A DNA stretch of 64,000 nt, from the NCBI RefSeq assembly GCF_901933205.1, contig NC_044571.1:7665420-7729419 (forward strand), written 5' to 3'. How positions within the stretch are numbered: position 1 is the first letter of the stretch; every line of letters begins with the position of its first letter. The notes under the pieces are model-generated. The model saw nothing but the letters and a program-made list of their open reading frames with translations. It had not been told where the DNA came from and ran no database searches. The stretch is from Camarhynchus parvulus (lineage: Eukaryota > Chordata > Aves > Passeriformes > Thraupidae). This document shows positions 1 through 22,300 of this stretch, piece after piece. Both the position numbers and the translations under genes were made by a program.

Positions 1-8505
<8,505 letters not shown>

Positions 8506-8523
8506 GACTTCTAGCAGCAGAAA
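8506..8523 (+). CDS. CASK: CASK microexon, 18 nt (adds LLAAER before first L27)
   Basis: The 18 bases read GACTTCTAGCAGCAGAAA, preceded by ccttccttctag and followed by gtaggt. With the G left by the exon at 3268-3367 and the GA opening the exon at 16235-16356, they encode G-LLAAE-R and keep the frame. When skipped, the junction reads ...TSSG-AVSQ. Human CASK isoforms differ by exactly these six residues (about 340-345), so the exon is known in mammals and evidently conserved here. It is too short for most gene finders. TGCTGC at 8489-8494 and TGCATG at 8580-8585 suggest neural splicing control, which is an inference. Confidence 0.93.
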
Positions 8524-8579
8524 GTAGGTATCCCTTTGTTTTCCTTTAAGGCATATCAGTCAGCTATGGTGTGTGTCTT

Positions 8580-8585
8580 TGCATG
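8580..8585 (+). promoter_or_regulatory. Candidate RBFOX-type site (TGCATG) downstream of microexon
   Basis: A perfect TGCATG lies 57 nt after the last base of the microexon. RBFOX proteins bind UGCAUG in RNA, and sites just downstream of an exon usually favour its inclusion. A hexamer alone also occurs by chance, so the position is the main support. A second copy lies at 8978-8983. Confidence 0.45.
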
Positions 8586-10061
8586 TTTAAAAATCCGCTT
8601 TCTTTTGCTTCTCTTTGCTCTTTTCAGTTTTAATACTGCCTGCTCAGACAAAATTATATGGTATTGACTAAATCTGTCTGCGGTGTAATGTATAATCAAC
8701 AGTATAATTAAGCAGAAGAATGATTTCCAGGGAATTCTGAAGGTTCTAATTTAGAGGCAGTATTAAAATTACCTGAGTTTTGGGGTTTTTTTCCCAATAT
8801 TTAATATTTGCAACACAACTGAACTAAAATTTAATTTTCATTGAATTAATAAAGTATATTTTGGGTTTGCATTTTCATTCCAAAATTGTTTTCATGGACT
8901 AATGTTTGCTTTTTTTCTTTCTACTACCAAACATATACTGTAATATTAGTCAAATATTATATTCTTGCTCTCAACTTGCATGAACTTTCTTGATCCTTCT
9001 GTGTTGGTGTGTTCCCTGATCTATGCATATGCACTGTGGATATGCATACACCTTATTTCAACAGCTATCCAAAATGTGTCTCCTCAATGAAGGAATATTG
9101 TTGGCATGTAGGGAGGAGGTTCTGGTGCAAAGCAGCTGCACAATTTGTGAGAAACTGGGACCACAAGCATTTCTAAAACCTGCAGACTACACTAGGCGGA
9201 GGAGAAGCTGTGAAATTTTAGACCCTTTGATACAAACCACAACCATTTCAAAAACAACTAATTCAGCAAAACTAATTCCCCAAAAACAAGCTATAGAAAG
9301 TGGGGGTTTCCTGCAGCATTTTGAGACTTGTAGATTAACAGCTCTGCTTCTGTCCTAGGTCAGGACATGTCAGCAGGACATGTGTCCCTCTCTCCATGTC
9401 TGATCAATCATGGATTTTGTGGTTGTTGTTGTTTGGTTCATTCTTTTGATTTTACAGATTGTGGAGGAAGTTGTTCCTTTTCCTCCTATTTGCCCATCAC
9501 AGAATGCCTGTCCAGTAACATGAGAGTGAAAGTTCAATGGATTTTTGTATAAAAAACTTTGTGATAGTATTATTTTTAAGCAGTTGTAGGGGGAGAGAAA
9601 AAAAAAACCTCATACAGAGCCTGTGCCATGATTTTTGGGTTTTTGTTCATGCATAGAGACTTTTCTTCCACAAACTGACTATAAGGGTGTGCTCCCTTCA
9701 TGCTGGTCAGAAGAGGGTTTTTTAGACATTTTTGCAAGGAGGAAGAAAGGATCTAAGGAAGGGATGGTGAAGGGCATTCATCTATTAAAATATTCATTTG
9801 TTTAGTTGCATGTGAGTGCACTTAGATGTAAGCTACAGGTCTGGTCTGAAAAACAACACTTCTGCTTGTTTATTTGCCACCACACTAGACTGGCTTCTGT
9901 CATATCTGTGGCTGGATTTTCAGTGAGGGGTAGCTGGGAAAAAGAGTTGGCAAACTGTGTGAAGGTGCCAAGTATAGAGACAGGAGAAAGTGGGACCTTG
10001 CCCACTCTCAGTGCCCCTGTGTGTGCAGGATGAACAAAGTCTCTCTTCAAAATTAAGCATC

Positions 10062-10325
10062 AGTTTCTTGCTGCCCTCTTTGTCCTCTCCCCCACCACTT
10101 CCTCTTCCCTGCCATCCTTGGTTGTTTTCCATGCATAGTACTCTCCTCTATATTCCTTCTGCTGTTTGGAAACACTTAATCTCTTGTTTTCTTTTCTTAT
10201 TTTCTTTATTTTTCTTTTTTCCTTTGTTTAGTCTCTTTCTCCCTGTTTTTCTCTCCTGCACCTATTTCCTTTAGTTTCTTTTCTGACTTTTGCATGCTTT
10301 TCTCTCTTTTCTTGTACTCCTTAGA
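10062..10325 (+). repeat. Pyrimidine-rich (low-complexity) tract
   Basis: About 260 nt dominated by C and T on the + strand, with blocks such as ttttcttttcttattttcttt and few purine runs. It sits in an intron. It could bind PTB-type proteins in the transcript or be a decayed simple repeat. Confidence 0.7.
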
Positions 10326-13300
10326 TGTTCTTACCTTCTTTAATGTAGCTGTAAATCCCAATACCCTGCCATTGCACCAGCAGTCTTCTTTCTGAATCGT
10401 TGTTGTCATCTCCATAAACCTCCATCTTTCCAGTTCCCCTACTACACTCTTCCTAATTGTTTTATATACATGCAGTGTATGGATATACATACATTTCTTT
10501 TATCACTGCCTTATTTGCTTCCCAGTAGCATTCGCACAACTGTGTGCATGTAGGAGCTTATTTGTAATTTTATAGGGTGTCTAAACTTCACTGTTTGATT
10601 TCAGTCCAAGAAGGAAGAAGTCATGAAATGCTCTATCGCTCAAATTTGAGCCGGACAGAGCCTTTACTTGCCTTACATGTTAATTACACTGCTGTGTATA
10701 TGTAAAACATGTATCTGCCACCTTATTTTAAACTATTATAGTCATGTACATGTGTACACCTGCTTTGGCTGTCATCTGTTCCTGCAGAGTCAGTTGCTCT
10801 GGAACACAGTGAGCAGCAAAGAACAGCAAATTCCTGTGTGAGATCAGAGGCATCTCAGCTCCAGTGATTTTTGATGATGTTGTTGCAAGTGATGAAGAGC
10901 AGGTGGTGCTCATCTGGCTTTCTCTAAATCTGAGAAGTTACATCACTTAAAGTAGTGGAAAGGTCTGCGCTTTATAATAATGCCCATGCTTGTTTTTTCA
11001 TGAGATTGTATCCTGTGACTTCATTTTGTGATTCTAATATTTGGTCTCTCCAAAATTTAGCAATTTCTGATGATTTTTCATCTTTCCTTGCTGGATGTAC
11101 TAACCTGAGACCTCTTCACAAACAAAGTAAAATGTAAATCCTGCCTTCTGAAATGCCTGTGCTTTAAGAGCCAGGATTGGTCTTTTAATTTCATTTCCAG
11201 CAGCTGCCCATGAGAAGGCAGCCATGGGATGAGGCTGAGAGAAATCAGCTTCTGTTTATTGTAGATTGGCTGGCTTAAGGACTGAACTGTATATATAGAG
11301 AAATTGCAAATGACAGCAAAGCCTTGCTTTAAATACCACTGTAAAATCTTCAAGATGCAGTTACTTACCTATTTACACAATATAAAGAATAGCTGGAAAG
11401 CCAGTCAAATAAAGATAGTTTATAAGAATGAACAGGATACAAAGGAGTGGCTGGTGTCATGAGCTTCATTTTATGTGGCTCTACAAATCTAAGAGATTCA
11501 GATTTTGCCAATGTCTCTTTCATAAAAATTGCTTATAGCATAATGGTTATTACAAGTTCTTCTGCAGAGTTATTTCCCGGCTTAGTAATTGCAGGAGAAT
11601 GGCAAAAAGGTGTTTATAGTTTTGTGTTCAAACAATGTCAGGCTTCTTGAGTTCTGGGTTTTCATTACTCAGAAGTGAATTTCTGATTTTTATGACACTT
11701 TACATGAATGTTTGTAATCTTCAGTGTTAAAAAATAAACCAAGGAGTTCTTTTGCCCTCTATCAGAACATGTTTGCAGTCAGGATGTAGTCTGTGCTTTG
11801 TAGCAATATCTGAGTCTCTTTACCTAAACACTTTATTCAGTTGTACAGTGTTGCAGATCACATACATGTCACATGAAAAGAGGCTCCTAATTCTATTTAC
11901 TGCCTGTTACATAACAGAGAGAGCCAGTTATACCTCCCTGGTGTGCTGAGAAGCCTCAGAAAATCAAACTTTTGGAATGCTTTGTACTGGGGGAACACAT
12001 AGCTTCTGCAGAATATGTACTTGGAATCAGTACTTAAAGTTCTTTTTTTCCTCTGTTCTAGGGAGAAGTAAGCAACTCCTCCCTACCTTTAAAGTTCAGT
12101 TTCTCTAGTCAAACCACCTGTTCCAGACTAGAATAGCTGGATGTTGTAGTAACAACACTATTTTACCAAAGCTTTGTCTACTTCCAGCCTGATGAACCAG
12201 TGTCTGTAGCAACTTCAGGTGCGCTGTATGACAACTACAGACTCTAGAGGCATAATTCAACTGTAAGAGAAAACTGTTTCTCACTGGCCATGTCAAAAAA
12301 TGAGGTGGCAGAGCCTTGCACATAATGCCTGTGGAAATTTTGACTGCGCACTGTGTGAAGAGAAATTCCCAAGTTTCTGCCTCACAAGGCAAATGTGTGT
12401 CTGATAAATAACAGATCTGCCTCAGTAGGCAGAAAACTGCTCAATTCATCTGTCTTCTCAGAAGTAATTGGGTATCATCCTTAAGAAGTCATTCCACTAA
12501 CTATAAAAGCATTTTATGTACTAGTACTGACTGCCGGAGACTGTCATAAGCATTCTAATGTGGTTTTTTTTCCTCTTTTTTATATATGACAGCTCATAGT
12601 TTTCAACTTTTCACAGTTGGCAGTCCCCAGGAAACTCTGAATAGCTGCAGCCATTCTTTCCTAGGTTTTCTTATGGGAATACAGGGAAGACAAGGTTGTG
12701 TGCATGGCCCAGAGTGTCCCTGCTCCTTTTGACACTGAGGTCACTTACTGTGCATTTACAGGAGGATCCACAGTCTTCTCACAGAACCATGTTTGGTGTG
12801 GATTTTGTTACTGTTTCTGCAGAGAAGAGTCTTCTATTTATATCACTGGAATTGCAGCCTTTCCTGTGCAATTGGATCTGTTTTTATAGTAACTTAAGGT
12901 GCAGAGTGAGATTCATCTCACCCAAAAGTTGGAGCTTACTTGAAAATTCTGGGACAGTGAGCAGCATTTTCTAACAAAGTTTACTTTATGGAGTCTTAAA
13001 AAACAAATGGACATACCACCACTCAAGTTAGTCAACTTCCTGATTTTTCCTGCCTTACTACTATTTATGCATCATTTTAATTTTCATGTTTCTAGATTCT
13101 GTCTGTAACTGCTACACACCATGAGAAGTCTGAGATCTTAGTTTGTATGACTGTAATAATTCACTTAAGTCCTTCATTATCTATGCTAAGGCTAAAAGGG
13201 GTGCACTTGCAATGCTGAAAAGAGGTTACATCCTATTTCAAGAGGGTATAAGTTTTAATTATAAATATTGAGTGCCTTTACACTTTCCCCAAAGGTTAGA

Positions 13301-14992
13301 AATTTAGCTTGAATATGAATGTTTCTAGAAACAGGTGTGCTGTAAAGGTTGGTTAACTTCATTTTATGTAATATCTCTTCCCTGAATTTAAAACTTCTGA
13401 AAGGAACTTTTAGACATTTTAATAGATGTCTGTAACAAAGATCGTTTAGATGTTCACAAAAATTCCTGTAAAATTTTCTGTCACTTCTTTTTAAGCACTA
13501 ACATGCTGTCAGTATATTGCTGCTATGCCATTTGCTCATGCAGGTGCACATTATTTGTAAATGAGTGAGGTGCATGGCAGTAGGTGAAGCATAAGATTAT
13601 AGGTAAAAATAAAAACATAAGGTAAAAACTGTCATTTGGGAGATTAACAAAGCCACTTTCACAAAGTCCCATCAAATTTCTTAAGGGCATTCTTGGAAAC
13701 TTTATTTACAGCCTCCTATTCAATGTGACCAATGGACAGGAGAAAAAAAAGACCTAATGATCAAACCCTATTTTTTTTTAATTCCCAAATATTCAAGAGG
13801 TTGTTGAGATGCAAATATTGAAAAATCATAACTTTCATTTCTATTTCAAAGCCCTCAAAGTATTCCACAAAATAAAGTTTGCAAAGGAAACAATACTGTC
13901 AAATAAAAAATGTGGTGGTCCAGAGCATTTGGTGTTTCACAGTAACACAGCACTGCAGGCAACTTTGAACACACTTCTTCCTGGTTCCAGATTTGGCTCA
14001 GGTTTTGGGGATTATGGGCAACACTGAGCAGTATTAGAGACTCTTAAGATCCCCAGGCCTCTGAAGTGAATCTCTTCTTGAGTTTTCCTTAAATACTCCA
14101 AACACACAGAAATGGCTTTGAACCCAGAAAAAGAAGCTTTGCTTGGAAATAAAATAATCCAAACTCTGAGTGTGAAAAGAGCAGAAATAAAAGAGAATTT
14201 TAACAAATTTTCTTCTGCCAACTGGATCCTGGAAAGTCAAGCACTTTCCTTCGGGCTTGGAGATCTCGAAGTCCATCAGCCTTTAACTGATGTGCTGAAC
14301 ACGGAAAGGAAACAGTGAAAGGAAGCAGTGCAGTCCTTTTGGGGTCCCTGGGTAGGTTTTTTCCTTGCCTTTGAGGCTTAGCTGTGATCTCTCTATCCTC
14401 TTACCAGCAGATCCCCAGTCCTTGTATTTCCTCTGGCAGAGGGATGTGGATGGTTCTTTTCAGCTAAGCATTCTTGTTCATTATCAAAGAGGCAGCAAAT
14501 TTTTCTCTTTTTTTAGTGCACCCGACCTCGTGCGCAGCAACTACTAAAAGTAAAACCATTTGTTTTATTTGCTGACAGCCACAGATTTTTAAAAGAACAT
14601 AAATTAGTACATCAAATAGGTGTAAGTAGTCAGACACACTTGATGGGAGAGAGCTAAGAAGTTTTATTGTTCCTGAGACATGAGTTGTGAGTGAGGGGGA
14701 TATTGTGGTTCTCAAACCTTGTACAGAGAACTGTGAGGAGAATTTTAGGCTGAGGTTTGTACTGAATGTGATGCAAGAGTTTCTAGATTTGTAATTTATT
14801 TCTCCTTCTAAGCCATGAGGTTGCGAGTCTTGTATAGTAATTTTTGTGTATTTTGTTATGTTTATTCCACTTTTTCAAGACTTTCAGAGAAATAAGTTAA
14901 CTTTTCTTTGTGTGGTTAAGAGGCAGTTTGGTATATTGTTTTTATTACATTCTGAAAATGCAGTACAGGAGGCTTTGAGTTGAGGACTGGTA

Positions 14993-15046
14993 AGAATTGT
15001 TCATGCAGTGGAGGATAAAAGAATTGTTCATGCAGTAGAAGATAAA
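14993..15046. repeat. Tandem duplication, 2 x 27 bp
   Basis: agaattgttcatgcagtgga... at 14993-15019 is repeated at 15020-15046 with two substitutions. It is intronic and looks like a recent small duplication. Confidence 0.85.
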
Positions 15047-16179
15047 AAAGGAATGCAGCAATTTTTTTAGATGTTATCTCTCTTGTCAAAAAGACACAGG
15101 CAAATGCGTAAGTAAACAGAATAAGCATATTGATGAGAAATTAGTGAAATAGAGAATGTCTAGAATTCAGTATCCAGAATTAAGAATTTATTTATGAAAA
15201 AGCATTCAGTTGTTCACTGCCAGACCACCAGCTTTGCTGCAGACTCTCACTGGATATGCTGCCTCTTACCAAATGCTTTTACCACAGTGGAAAAAGTGAA
15301 GACATGATCTGTGGGTGTTGAGATACGCCGAAGTTGTCATCCTAGTAAAGCACACAGGTGGCAGCCACCCCTGATACTCTGATTTTTAAACAAGTTTTTT
15401 CACACAGAACCACTGTGTGGTGGTTTACTGTGAGTTTGTGTTGTGTTTCTTTGTCCTCTCCTGCTGAGAATTCAGCTTTCCCTCATGGACTTGTGCCTTC
15501 CACAATGCCTCCCATTTCTCCTTTTTGTCTCCATAGCTCTCACTTCTCTCTCACCCTCATGCCATATAAAAATCATCCCCATCATCCTATGACCCAAAAC
15601 CATGCCCTGGTGAAAAAGCAGGGTAATAGCTGGGTAGGAGACAACCAGGCAAGCAGGACAAACAGAACAAAAACACATTACAGCCTTTTTTGTCCCCCAA
15701 GATCCAGCAGTCACGTGTTTCTCCCTCTTCCATCCTTTATCCCGATGCTGATTTTAAAAATATTTGTGAAAGCATTGGTTCTTGCTGATTTTAGCAGTGT
15801 TTGGGATTTGATTTCAAAATAATTCTTACTGATGTTTCAAAATTGTACAGTATGTATTTGAAATTGTCTGGCAGTTCAAAAAGAGAAGTGAAGGTTGGGG
15901 TGGGAATGGTGAGGACAGGCCAATAATCCAAGTGGCTCCATGAGACATTGTTGGAAGCAAGGCTAAAATAGAACAAAGCTGAGCTTAATAAAATCAGGTT
16001 TTAACCTCTCTCCCGTTAAGCTGTTTCTTATGTATAATTACATTATCTGTGAGCACTTTTGATATATGTAAAATTTATTCAGTGAGTTTTCCTGTTAAAA
16101 CTACACCTTTTTTAAGCTCCTATTCCAGTTGTACCAGATGAAGGGAAAGTTTCCTTTTCCAAAGTTCAGTTTACCCTGA

Positions 16180-16368
<189 letters not shown>

Positions 16369-19300
16369 TGATAAAAATTTGAATGTGTTCCTGTATCTGT
16401 TGTTCATTGGATAATATTTTATTTTATCCTTAGCATATTCCCTTTTCTTGTTTGATACCAAAATCAATTTCTTTAGTTGTAGAATGTAAGAATCATCCAG
16501 CACTTTATGCAAAAATACATTTTCAGGACTGTAATATAGAGTATTTTAGAATATGTAAGTGATTAAGAGTTTTAGTTAATAGGTTTGCTTTAAAATAATT
16601 CATCAGAATAGATTTTTTTGGTTAATAAGGATGAGATTTTAGTTTTTATTTTAAATGTGAATTGCGACTTTATAACTGTGCATGTTCTATTATTACTATT
16701 ATTAACATTAAATGTACTAATATTAGGCCAGTTCTGGGGATATTCTTACAAGTGTGAAATTTTTTGTGTGATGCACCAAGGTATGCTCATTTCTCTTTCA
16801 CACCTGGGCATGGTATGTAATAGGCTCAGTCATCTAAAATCTGTATTTCTTTGTTGTTCTGGGGAGCTGCTAGTCCATAAGGCAGCAGTGTCTTACTGGA
16901 GTGCCAAAACACTCACTGAATGACAAATTCAAAAGCACATCATGCTGTCAGTGACTTTGTATCTGCACAGCACTGAGGTCTAAAATGAAAATCAAAAAAG
17001 GCAGCAGAAAAAATACTTTCCCTGATGTTTTTTTCTGGGCTATGTGGATACTTCATGTTGAAGACAGAGGACTTGCTTTTAGGAAAGGCCAGCTTTTTCT
17101 AAAGCAATCTACAGCTTGCACTGAGAAAAAACTCCAGATGGAACCAAATGCACAGAGGCACCTTGGCAGGTGCTGTGACACAGCAGTGGCACATCTGCAG
17201 GGCAAAGCAGCTGGCACTGAGGAGCCAGGGCTGACAGTTCTGTGTGTTCTGACTGCTTTTACTTTATGTCAGTTGTGCTGCAGTCCTGTGGGCTGAATAA
17301 CCGCTAGTAGGTGGACCGCATCTTTTATTTTATTGTTTGAGGGTAAATATGCTCTGGTAACAGTGTACAGTGAAAAATAAAGAATGGTAGGTGGGCATAA
17401 TGAGATTACTTTAAAATATGCACTCCTGGATCAAACCATAATGTTTGTGTGATCACAGGGATGACCTTTTTAGTACAATGTCTTAAACTGAACAGCTCAG
17501 TGAATATCACAAATCTAACAAGATGTGTGTGTTTTTCACTCGGTGAAAGAACCACAGGAGTAGGAGTCATTCCAGCTGTCTGATCTGCAGGTAGATGATG
17601 ATGTTTGTAGAGACTTGAGAGAGTTTCTGCTATGCTGTTGAGTGCTCTGGTTCCTCTTTGCAGCTTTGCAGGAGCATGAGCTGAATGTCAACAGTGCCAC
17701 AGGTCCCTTGGTGTCCAGACTCTTTAAAATGTAGTGAATGATTTGTACACTTGTTACAGTTTGATCAGTCACTTGAATTCTGTGCATTCTTGAAGTTCAA
17801 GGGATTCCAGTCTGGAAGTGGCCCCAGCTGCTGGGTTCTGAGCTAGCCTGAACACAAAGCTGCTGGCAGAGCTTCCCCACAGCACAGCTGCCCCTGAAAC
17901 TGGAGCATCCAGAGAAGGGGATTGCTGCTAAGTGATGGTGGCATTGCCCTGGCACAACACTGCAGTCCTCATCTTTGTTCTCTGATAAGTGTTTATGCAT
18001 TTTACACCAACAGTCATTGGATAAAATTATACGGAGCACACAGAAGGAAGGGACTAGGAGCTCATGACTTCCTGATTGCATCTCCAACAACTCATCTTTG
18101 CAATTTGCATTAAAAAATGTATTTTTTCCCTCTTTAAGTTTACCTAGCTTGTGTCCCAGATGCTTAAATTACTTTTTATATGGCATGCTGCAGTACAGAA
18201 AGGGTGCTCAGTTAATATGAATAAGAAATAAAAAATCTGGAAAGGAGTAGAATAAAATTAGTGTAGTAAGAACCAAAATACTTGTGTCACTCATGCAGAA
18301 AGGTTTTAGATATTTATTAACCATTATTGTGTTATCTTATAACTTCTTGGGCTGTGGTAAACCACATGGCCTTAGTTTGAGTATTTTTCAGGGTGACAGA
18401 TCTGCCAGACATTAAGTCATGCTTCTGTAATGCTTTTGCTTTTTTCTGCCCTTGACAGTACCAGTCAGGTTCCTAGTACTTCATTCATGACCTATTATTG
18501 CTGTAATGGTCTGTTGTAGCTTTTCAAATAAGAAACACCAGCAGTGAATTAGTACAATTTTCACGTTCTTCATCAGTTATTCTCATAAACAGAAAGGGGT
18601 ACATTTAATTACACCTTATAAAGATATCTGTAAGAACAAAATGCCATCGAAAAGCATTTTTCTTTTATTATGCTATGTGGAAGGGAGATGATAGAATCCT
18701 TCCAAAGATACTTTGGTTAGAAAAATACAAACTAAAATTCTGAAACAGTGCTGTGCCCTGAAATACACCTTTTAAAGCCTGAAGCAAGTTTCAGTATTAC
18801 TTGAAAGGGTAGTTTTTTCATGTCCATAACTTGCATGTGGGAGATTGATTTCTGGTTTTGTATCAATACTATTCCAGTTTCTTTCTCAGGAAAAATCACC
18901 AGTTGTACTTGGATGAAGTTCTGTCAGGGAAACTTTTTATTCATCTTAAAGTATTTGGGTTTACTGAAGCCTCTAGACCAAGTAACCTATAAACCATTAT
19001 ATCCCTCTTAGTAGGAATTTTCTATTCTGTTATGAAGTTGTGGCTGTCACTTTGCATTAAATACTGTTCCTCTTCTGTGGCCATTTTCCACAGTTAAATT
19101 TGTTCTCATGTTCCTACTCTTTCTCAAGAGTTATCCTTATTTTTAGATTAAGCACATGATGGTAGATCATGCCTGCTGCTGAAATACCTTATTTTGCCTC
19201 TGAAATAACTTCTTCTGAAGGCCAAAAAGGAAAGAACAATCATTTTGTTAAGGGTGCAAGTTACCCATGTGTTGTGGTTTTTTCAGACTACAAAATAGAA

Positions 19301-22300
19301 ATCTTCTTTCTCGGTAATTTATTAACTTGGGTGTTATGAGGACAGGCACCTCTGAAGGCCACAGAAGGCATCCATCCTATTGATTGTTTTTAATTGATTA
19401 ATTTGTTTAGGTAACTGTCTTAAGGCTCTCTTCTAATTTACTTGGTGGCCAAAAGTGTTCAAAACAAGGGGAAAAAAGGTGCCAACAGCTTAGAAAGTAG
19501 TTTATCACTCTCAGCCAAATTCTGCAGTAGAGAAGCATATCCTGATGTGGGTTTATTGAGTAGTTTCATTGTGTGTTTTTTTCATCATTTTATAGAATCC
19601 TATTATTTGTGTCGAGTGGGTTTTTTTCCTGCACAGAAGTTTCACATTTTATTATTAAAAACTTAATTGTGTTCACTGCAGAGAGTAAAGGCCCTTCTAG
19701 AAACAGCCATGTAGAAATATTCACTGCCTAAAAAAATGATTGTTTAATAATTGATTTTTTTTTAAGTAAAAGAATAACTTTGGTTTGGACAGATTTTTCT
19801 TTTCTCTTGCTTTGTTAAATGTGTGATGATTAAAATTTTGGTGCATGCTGTAGGGTATTTCTCAGTGTCACTTAGAAATGTCTGGATTTATGACTATATA
19901 AAGCTTTATAGACTGTTTCATTCCAGTATCCAATTTAGATGATAAAGAATGCAGTACAGTATATAAATAACTTCATGAAAAAACAGAGTTAAATTTAAGT
20001 AGTGAAAGCAGTTTTTTATCACCATGGACAGATTTTTAGAAGCCTTATCAAATGCTTGAATTAAATTCTTTTTTATTGATTTTCATGAAAGACATCCTGG
20101 GAGACACTGCTGTCCTGTGTTAGCAGTACTGATAAAGAAGTTGGAAAGAATTGTGAAGAGGTTACTAATTTTGGAGGTCTTTTACTTTAATTATTACTTG
20201 TTCTACTAAGTCTAGCAGGCTTCAAGGCTGTGCTTAGTGGGGTAGAATTTTATCCATGATGTTTCATCTCTGTCAGTGCATCAAAGGAATTTTGCTCAGA
20301 TGGAAACCCAGGAGCTGCTGCTTGGTGCAGCTGCCTGCCCTGAAGGAGATCAGAGCAATCATTTTCCTGTGCTTTGGTCACCTCTGCAGGGCCCTGGCTG
20401 GGCTGACTCTGAATGCAGATGTCCCTCAATTTACAAGTGAGATTTTCACCCAGCAGGAGAACAATATCAGCTTTTGTGTGACTGGGGCCTCTCTGCTGGC
20501 TTTGTCTGCATCTGTCTGTCCCAAGGCAGAGATAGTTCTCTAGGCTGATGTCTTTTGGCTGTTAATTTTAAAAGTTTGTTACAAATTTTCATAGAGGGAA
20601 TCATTGAGGTAAGTTTTGTTATTTCTGTGATAGAAATGTTACAAGCTTTCAAGAAAGTTTATTTTATTTTTTGCTGGCTTAATACATTACACATGTATGG
20701 TTTTAACAAAATGAGGATAAATAAATTTTGGTCTGGCCATTTGTATCATATCTATGTGTGCAGCGACTTCTTTCTTTTTCTAGTTTAATTTATATTCACA
20801 GTGCATATTTAAGGCATGCTGATTTCTCAAGAGAATCTCACTTCTGTGTCTGTTATCCTCTGCTGCTCATGGTAGTGTTTCACAGGAACCTGCATCTGTG
20901 CACACTTCAGAGTTTCCTTAGGATTTCTTTTGAACTCTGTCATCCAGACAGATTTGGTCCTGAAGTCCAGACTTCTAAGGAAACATATTTTCTCTTTTGC
21001 TAAAATGAATGTTGTTGGAACCTCAGTTTAGCTTCTTACATGGTTGGCTAAAGCTTTTTGCTGGGTTTATTTTGGTTTGTTCTGTTTACCCTCCCAGGCT
21101 GGATGTTGGCACAGTAAATTTGAATGTCCTTTGTAAAAGTTGCAGTTATTCAGCAGTGTCCAGGCAGGGCTGATACTATAGTCCTCTACTTAACAATGTT
21201 CTAAACTCTCCATGTATTTATCCCTGATCTGCTCTTTTTGGAGCAAAGTGTATTATTTTAACAATTATAATATGTACTTTATAATTTAAAAAAGGGGGGG
21301 GAACAAAAAACCTTTAGATTTTTCTCTTCAGGTTGCTTTCATTTCCTTTTTTCTTTAATTTTAATTCATAAATAGACTGGTGGAATATCTATCATATGAT
21401 ATAGAAAATAAAACTAGCAGGTGTGTATAGCAAGCTTAAATATTTTCCTAGATCATCCAGTTTTACTGTGTTTTGATTTGAATGAGAATAACTTTATATG
21501 TGAATCACATAGTGTGGTGTGAGTTTTTTTGGATGCACATTGGTCTTTACCCTCTTGAATACTGATTTTGTTAGCACTTATAGGGGGAACATGTTTTAGT
21601 GAAACCTGAATGCTTCTCTTTTGCAAAAACAGACCACAAAGTGTGTTATGGATGCCTTGCTTACAATTCCTCAGAGCATGTTATGCTGTAGTGAAATATT
21701 ACTTTATCATTTTTAAAACACATTGTTTTCATATTTTTAATTGTCCTTTATTTCATATCATTGTAAGACAAAAACACATGGAAAATATTTGTTAAAAAAA
21801 AACCAGAAGAAACTATGTTGGCAGGAAGGCACCTTGCTATTTGGGGAATCAAATCTGGCTTTTATCCCAGAGCAGAGGCAGCATGCTCAGCCCCAGGAGT
21901 GGGAGGGACTGTCCCACACTGCAGTGGGAACTCCTTTTCCCAGCAGTGGAGACAGAACAATGGCCAAGCCTTAGGGAGAATTGGGGAGAATTCCTTCAGC
22001 AGGTGGGCTGGATCATCACCAGCAGTGCAGTGCATTTGTTCTCCAACAGGTAACTTCACTGGAAGCTCTGTCTGAAAGAACACAAAAAGCAGAGGCTATC
22101 CTGGAATTCTTTCTGCATTATTTCATAATCATTCTCTAAAATACTTTCCATTTTCATCTTCCACTGTACCTTTGCATTTCATTTTCTCTGCTGCTGGAAT
22201 AGGTGGATCACTTTGCCACTCAGCATCCTCTCCTTGTTTTCTTGTTCTTCCTGTTCCTCTGCCTTACAAATGAAATGGGGAATTTATTTTATATTTAGCC

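Noticed and set aside
15358..15822. 154-codon open frame on the + strand, the longest in the window
   Set aside because: It lies in an intron, has no recognisable domain or codon pattern, and no splice sites or promoter around it. Length is within chance for 64 kb.
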